DNA from: Betaproteobacteria bacterium UBA6910
GTDB taxonomy: Bacteria; Pseudomonadota; Gammaproteobacteria; Burkholderiales; UBA6910
Direction of reading: 5' to 3'
Assembly: GCA_002451065.1 (NCBI GenBank)
Contig: DKBC01000092.1
Coordinates: 1,761 to 12,113 of the forward strand
Length of the DNA: 10,353 nt
Shown one piece after another: positions 6,260 to 10,353 of this stretch. The translations under genes and the position numbers were made by a program. Position 1 is the stretch's first letter, and each line of letters opens with the position of its first letter. Under the pieces are notes generated by a model. The model ran no database searches, was not told where the DNA came from, and saw only the letters and a list, made by a program, of their open reading frames with translations.

Positions 6260-7894
6260 ATGAGCCCGATTGACGCCCGCGCGATCCCGGTCGTGGATAC
6301 CGGCCTTCGATCCGCGATCGAGAATAACGCAATGGATTGCGACGGGCTGCGCCGTGTGGCCCGCGGCGAGGGTGCAGACCATTTGCGCTTTCATCGCAGC
6401 CGGCAGGCCGCCAGCATCGGTCGGTACCAGGCTGCCGAGCGGGAGATCAGGCTCGAGTACTGCGCGCGACGCGGAATCCAGGTGATGCGCCGCCCAACCG
6501 GGGGCGGCGCGTTGTACCTGGATCCCGATTGCCTGCAGTTCACCCTGATTCTGCGGCGCCCCGCGGCGTGGCGCGCGTTTGGCGTCCGCGCCTTGTTGGA
6601 GCGTGCCGGGAGCGCGGTGGCTGAGGGGCTGCGTCAATTGGGCATCGAGGCGCGGTTCAAGTCTCCCAATGACCTGGAGGTGGGTGGACGCAAGATCGCC
6701 AGCGTGTTCGGGGTTTGCGAAGGACCCGCGGTGATGTTGCAGGGAACTGTGCTGCTGAATGCCGATATCCGCTCCATGCTCGAGACCTTGCGCGTGCCGA
6801 CGGAAAAGCTGTCCCCCGATGGCTTGTCCGCGGCCCGGGACCGGCTCGCCACGGTGAAGGAGTGTCTCGGTGAGATACCGGCGATGGAGGCGGTTCGGGC
6901 TGCCCTGGAGCGTGGCCTAGCCACGGTGCTCGGAATCCGGCTCCGGCGCGATCAGAAAAATGAGCGGCGCTACGGACCTGCCGCGGGCAAGGGGAACGGA
7001 GCGAGCGAACCGGGGGAGTCCGCGGGCTGGGTCGGCGACGAGGAGGGAGAATACGAGGCGGTATGGAAGGGGCAAGGCGCCACCGTGCGCGCCCGGGCCG
7101 ATTTCCTGGAGAACGGCGCGCGCTTCCGCCGCGTGAAACTTGCCGGCGACCTGCACATCGATCCCCCGGAGCGCCTGAGGGCCCTGGCCCAGGCGCTTTC
7201 CGGCCTGCCGGTGGGTCTGGTTCCGCGTTTCGTGGACTCTTTCTTCCAGGAGCACCCCGCGGACATGGTGGGGTTTGGACCCGGGGACCTGGTGCGGGTA
7301 CTGCAACTCACCGCGGAGAAAAGCGCGGCAACCCGGGTCCTGGGCCTCGACCGCAGCGAGGCCAATGCGCTCATGGTATTTGGCAGCGGAGAAGAGGGCG
7401 GGGTGCGGGAGATCCTGGAGCGAGTGAGGGTCATGCTCGTTCCTTATTGCGCGAAGCCCGCGTGGTGCAAGTGGCGGCACCTGGACGGTTGCGCAGAATG
7501 CGGCATGTGCGAGGTGGGGGAGGCCTATCAATTGGCGCGGGAGCGCGGCATGCAGGTGACCACCATCACGCGCTACGAGCACCTGGTGGAAACCCTGGCC
7601 GAGATGAAGCAGCGGCGGGTGCCGGCCTACCTCGGCATGTGCTGCAGCAACTTTTTCATCAAGCGCCATCGGGCATTCCGCGATGCGGGCATGCCGGCGG
7701 TGCTGATGGACGTGAGCGGCGCCAACTGTTACGAACTCAAGCAGGAAGACCAAGCCTATGCGGGAACCTTCAGCGCCGAGGCGCGAATCGACGCCGTCGC
7801 GCTCCGCAAGCTGATGCGTGTCGTACCCGGGGCCGCGGGGCGCGAAGCGCCGGACGGTGGAACCCGGGAAGACCGGGGCGGAGGCGGGGCATGA
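6260..7894 (+). CDS. Lipoate-protein ligase A-like / DUF116 fusion protein
   Basis: This 544-residue cytoplasmic protein has three parts. Residues about 10-225 are an LplA/LipB/BirA-type catalytic domain with IGRYQ (53-57), RRPTGGGALY (77-86), KSPNDLEVGGRKIAS (134-148, including the expected catalytic lysine in GRK) and a conserved QGTVLLN strand. Residues about 264-345 resemble the small C-terminal accessory domain of lipoate ligases (VKLAGDLHIDPPERL). Residues about 350-520 form a DUF116-type domain with a dense cysteine set: Cys397, 403, 411, 414, 417, then GMCCSNFF (461-462) and Cys490, which suggests metal or Fe-S binding. A Gly/Glu-rich linker lies at about 231-262. The likely reaction is ATP-dependent attachment of lipoate or octanoate to a carrier protein; the DUF116 role is unknown. 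ATG 6260 is chosen because the domain starts (VVDTG) nine residues later; the frame is open from 6113 without recognisable family sequence. The stop overlaps the next gene (ATGA). Confidence 0.82.
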   Translation: MSPIDARAIPVVDTGLRSAIENNAMDCDGLRRVARGEGADHLRFHRSRQAASIGRYQAAEREIRLEYCARRGIQVMRRPTGGGALYLDPDCLQFTLILRRPAAWRAFGVRALLERAGSAVAEGLRQLGIEARFKSPNDLEVGGRKIASVFGVCEGPAVMLQGTVLLNADIRSMLETLRVPTEKLSPDGLSAARDRLATVKECLGEIPAMEAVRAALERGLATVLGIRLRRDQKNERRYGPAAGKGNGASEPGESAGWVGDEEGEYEAVWKGQGATVRARADFLENGARFRRVKLAGDLHIDPPERLRALAQALSGLPVGLVPRFVDSFFQEHPADMVGFGPGDLVRVLQLTAEKSAATRVLGLDRSEANALMVFGSGEEGGVREILERVRVMLVPYCAKPAWCKWRHLDGCAECGMCEVGEAYQLARERGMQVTTITRYEHLVETLAEMKQRRVPAYLGMCCSNFFIKRHRAFRDAGMPAVLMDVSGANCYELKQEDQAYAGTFSAEARIDAVALRKLMRVVPGAAGREAPDGGTREDRGGGGA

Positions 7895-8586
7895 ATTCTG
7901 GCGAGTCCAGGGTCCAGTCTTTTCTCTCGAACCTGCCGCTGTTCCGGGAGATGGGCTCCGAGGAAATCGAGCGCATCGCCCGCGGCACCCAGCAGGTTAG
8001 CGTGTCCCGGGGGCAGATGCTGTTCCAGAAGGGCGACCCCTGCCACGGGTTTCATCTGGTCGTCTACGGCCAGATCAAGCTGGCATTCACCTCGCCCCAG
8101 GGAGCGGAGAAAGTGGTCGAGATCGTCGGGCCCGGCCAGAGCTTCGGCGAAGCCATCATGTTCATGGAAAAGCCCTATATTGTTTTCGCCCAGGCCCTGG
8201 CCGACTCCCTGTTGCTGCATGTCGCGAAGAAAACCGTGTTCGAGGAACTGGAGCGCGATCCCCTGTTTGCGAAAAAGATGATCGCGGGATTGGCGCGCCG
8301 GCTCCATGGGCTGATTGGCGACGTCGAGGCCTATTCGCTGCGCTCCGGCGCCCAGCGGGTAATCGGTTATCTGCTGCGCGAGGAGGACGGCGAACCGGCG
8401 AAGCACAGCGTTGACGTGACCCTGCCCACCAGCAAGGGAACAATTGCGTCCCGATTGAATCTGACGCCGGAGCATTTCTCCCGCATTCTGCACGAATTGA
8501 GCGAAGCCCGGCTGATCCGGGTCGAGGGAAGAACGGTGCACATCCTGGACGTGGAAATGCTGCAGAAATATGGCTTCGGCAGTTGA
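7891..8586 (+). CDS. Crp/Fnr-family transcriptional regulator (DNR-like)
   Basis: This is a 231-residue one-component regulator. The N-terminal cyclic-nucleotide-like beta-barrel (about 12-125: LPLFREM, KGD at 47-49, GQSFGEA at 82-88) leads to a dimerisation helix (about 120-145) and a winged HTH (about 155-220). The recognition helix TPEHFSRILHEL carries Glu194, Ser197 and Arg198, the E-x2-S-R pattern by which FNR, DNR and related proteins read TTGAT half-sites. The N-terminal cysteine cluster of oxygen-sensing FNR is absent; Cys51 is the only cysteine. The Arg-Ser/Thr pair that binds cAMP in CRP is replaced by hydrophobic residues (YIVFAQ). A heme/NO (DNR-type) or other signal is therefore more likely than O2 via Fe-S or cAMP. 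A strong Shine-Dalgarno, GGAGG at 7880-7884, lies inside the end of the upstream gene, six bases before the ATG. The four-base overlap implies an operon with the ligase fusion. Confidence 0.92.
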   Translation: MNSGESRVQSFLSNLPLFREMGSEEIERIARGTQQVSVSRGQMLFQKGDPCHGFHLVVYGQIKLAFTSPQGAEKVVEIVGPGQSFGEAIMFMEKPYIVFAQALADSLLLHVAKKTVFEELERDPLFAKKMIAGLARRLHGLIGDVEAYSLRSGAQRVIGYLLREEDGEPAKHSVDVTLPTSKGTIASRLNLTPEHFSRILHELSEARLIRVEGRTVHILDVEMLQKYGFGS

Positions 8587-8598
8587 TGCGTCCCCTCC

Positions 8599-10353
8599 TC
8601 ACGCCGCCGCGACGCGTTCCAGTTCGGCCCGCGCCTCCGCGAAGCGGGCTTCAAGATCCGAGACCAGCGCCTCGGGTTCCGCCAGTGTTCCCTCCTTGGC
8701 CAGGGTCTCGATGCGCGCGCAGACGTCGGCCACGCCGCGGGCGCCAAAGGTGACGCTGCTGCCATTGAGCTTGTGGGCCTTCTGCGCAAGACCGGCGAGA
8801 TCGCGGTTTCGCGCCAGCACCTTGATCTGCTCGATGGCGCCGGGGGCCTGGGCAATATAGTCCCGTAGCAGTTCCTTCATCAGGGACGGCTGCCCCGGCT
8901 CGTCCAATAGCCGCAGTTCCTCCAGGGCGCGCTGATCCAGGACCGGTGCGGAGGGAGCGGTGGCAGGCGCCCGACGACGGGTCGCGCCTCGCGGCCCGAA
9001 ACGCTCGATCACGTTCTGAATGGCCTCCGGCAGGACCGGCTTGGAGACGTATTCATCCATGCCCGCTTCCAGGCAGCGCTCCCGATCCCCGTGCATTGCG
9101 TTGGCGGTCATGGCCACGATCACGGGCCGCGCCTCTCCCTTTTCGGCCACGATGCGCCGGGTCGCCTCCAGGCCATCCATCTCCGGCATCTGCAGATCCA
9201 TGAAGACGAGGTCGTAGGGCTCGGCCCGCAGCCGGTCCAGGGCTTCGAGCCCGTTTGCCGCCACGTCAGGTGCGTAGCCCATTTTTTGCAGCACGGCGCG
9301 CATCAGTTTCTGGTTCACCACGCTGTCCTCCGCCACCAGGATGCGCAGGGGGAGCCGCCGCGCCAGGCCCCCATCGAGGACCGGGCCCTGCTCTGCAGCC
9401 GCTCCGGGCTTTTCGCCCTTTGACAAGGTTTCCAGCACGGAGTCGAACAGCAGGGACTGCTTCACCGGCTTGGTGAGTACCGCTTCGAACAGCGCGCGGG
9501 CCGCTTGGTCGTCTTCGTAAGCCGCCGACGAGGAGAGAAGCAGGAGCGGCAGTCCCGCGCCGTTCTTGATGCCGCGCAGGCGGCGCGCCAAGGCGATGCC
9601 GTTTGTGTCCGGCATGTGCAGGTCCAGCAGGCCAAGATCGAAATGCTCGCCGCGTTCCACGCGGGTGATGGCCTCCTCGGCGGTGCTGGCGGTGGATGGC
9701 TTGAGCCCCCAGCGCCTGAGTTGCTCGGCGAGGATCTGAAGGTTGGTCGGATTGTCGTCCACGACCAGGACCCGCCGGTGCGAAAGCTCGGGAAGCCCGC
9801 TGCTCAGGTAGCGCCTCGCAGGCACCATCGGGGCGCGCTGGGTCCGGATGGTGAAATGGAAAGTCGAGCCCCTGCCGGGCTCGCTTTCGACCCTCATGGC
9901 GCCTCCCATGATCTTGGTGAGGCGGTCGCAGATGACCAGGCCCAGACCGGTGCCCCCGTACTTGCGAGTGGTCGACGTGTCCGCCTGGGAAAACGCCTTG
10001 AACAGCCGATCCAGCCGGTCAGCCGCGATGCCGATCCCGGTGTCGCGCACGGAAAATTCGAGCCGCAAACCATCCGGCTCGTCGCCCAGGTTGCGCACCG
10101 ACACGCACACCTCGCCCCGGTCGGTGAACTTGATGGCGTTTCCGACCAGGTTGACGAGGACCTGGCGCATGCGCATCTCGTCGCCCACCACGAAGGCGGG
10201 GACATCCGGGTGGATCGAGTAGAGGAGATCGAGTTGCTTTTCCGTGGCCCTGGGAGCGACAAGGTCGAAGGTGTCCTCGATGCAGCTGGCAACTTCGAAG
10301 GGCCGTTCCTCCAGCTCCAGCTTGCCGGACTCGATCTTGGAGAAATCCAGGAT
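8599..10353 (-). CDS. Hybrid sensor histidine kinase, C-terminal part (HATPase-REC-REC-HPt; 5' end outside window)
   Basis: The frame runs from the right edge without a stop; 584 residues are visible. It opens with ILDFSKIESGK, the end of the HisKA dimerisation helix, so the phosphoaccepting H-box and all sensing domains lie beyond the window. HATPase_c follows (about 30-170): N-box LVNLVGNAIKFTD, G1 DTGIGI, F-box FKAFSQ, G2 GGTGLGL. Receiver 1 (about 193-305) has VVDDN, phospho-Asp244 in LLDLHMPD, and Lys in LTKPVK. Receiver 2 (about 336-452) has VAEDS, phospho-Asp386 in FMDLQMPEMDG, Thr in MTANAM and Lys in YVSKPV. An Ala/Pro linker leads to an HPt domain (about 475-575) with His527 in KAHKLNGSS. 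All phosphorelay residues are present, so it should be an active multistep kinase handing phosphate to a separate regulator not seen here. It is convergent with the Crp/Fnr gene (12-bp gap). Confidence 0.95.
   Translation of the reverse strand: MLDFSKIESGKLELEERPFEVASCIEDTFDLVAPRATEKQLDLLYSIHPDVPAFVVGDEMRMRQVLVNLVGNAIKFTDRGEVCVSVRNLGDEPDGLRLEFSVRDTGIGIAADRLDRLFKAFSQADTSTTRKYGGTGLGLVICDRLTKIMGGAMRVESEPGRGSTFHFTIRTQRAPMVPARRYLSSGLPELSHRRVLVVDDNPTNLQILAEQLRRWGLKPSTASTAEEAITRVERGEHFDLGLLDLHMPDTNGIALARRLRGIKNGAGLPLLLLSSSAAYEDDQAARALFEAVLTKPVKQSLLFDSVLETLSKGEKPGAAAEQGPVLDGGLARRLPLRILVAEDSVVNQKLMRAVLQKMGYAPDVAANGLEALDRLRAEPYDLVFMDLQMPEMDGLEATRRIVAEKGEARPVIVAMTANAMHGDRERCLEAGMDEYVSKPVLPEAIQNVIERFGPRGATRRRAPATAPSAPVLDQRALEELRLLDEPGQPSLMKELLRDYIAQAPGAIEQIKVLARNRDLAGLAQKAHKLNGSSVTFGARGVADVCARIETLAKEGTLAEPEALVSDLEARFAEARAELERVAAA

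Noticed and set aside
1..10353. Mobile element, CRISPR array, tRNA or phage content
   Set aside because: No transposase or integrase motifs, terminal repeats, regularly spaced repeats or tRNA-like cloverleaf were seen; gene order and composition look chromosomal throughout.

Overview
The window is GC-rich (by eye about 63-66% G+C), densely coded and typical of a proteobacterium, most likely a beta- or gammaproteobacterium with cytochrome-c-rich respiration. The evidence is a System I (Ccm) cytochrome c maturation operon, ATGA-type stop/start overlaps, a textbook sigma-54 (-24/-12) promoter, a DNR/FNR-type regulator and a large hybrid sensor kinase. There are no tRNA or rRNA genes, CRISPR arrays, insertion sequences or phage genes. 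The genus cannot be read from the sequence.

Layout. (1) Positions 1-3534, + strand: the distal part of a ccm operon. ccmF is cut by the left edge and is followed by ccmG (dsbE), ccmH and ccmI, each overlapping the next by 1-4 nt. Together they encode the heme lyase module (CcmF/H/I) and its thioredoxin reductant (CcmG). (2) 3535-3799: a gap of lower GC with several perfect dyads, then a near-consensus sigma-54 promoter. (3) 3800-5465, + strand: a polytopic membrane protein resembling the CcsA (System II) family but lacking the WWD heme-handling motif, then a TlpA/ResA-like thioredoxin lipoprotein that seems to have its own TATAAT box. (4) 5477-6001, - strand: a secreted Sel1-repeat protein. 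(5) 6260-8586, + strand: a two-gene operon of a lipoate-protein-ligase/DUF116 fusion and a Crp/Fnr-family regulator. (6) 8599-10353, - strand: the C-terminal 584 residues of a hybrid histidine kinase (HATPase-REC-REC-HPt), cut by the right edge.

How the genes fit together. The left half is about cytochrome c assembly and periplasmic thiol chemistry: CcmG, CcmH and the second thioredoxin lipoprotein all carry CxxC motifs facing the periplasm. The CcsA-like gene is notable because it sits beside a full System I set, seems separately controlled by sigma-54, and has lost the residues needed for heme ligation. The right half joins a lipoate-attachment enzyme of unusual architecture to a one-component regulator that may sense a redox or nitrogen signal. 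That the ligase/DUF116 protein serves a specialised lipoylated protein, for example in sulfur oxidation, is a hypothesis; no such target gene lies in the window.

The best leads for something undescribed are the WWD-less CcsA-like protein with its sigma-54 control region, and the ligase-DUF116-Crp/Fnr operon.
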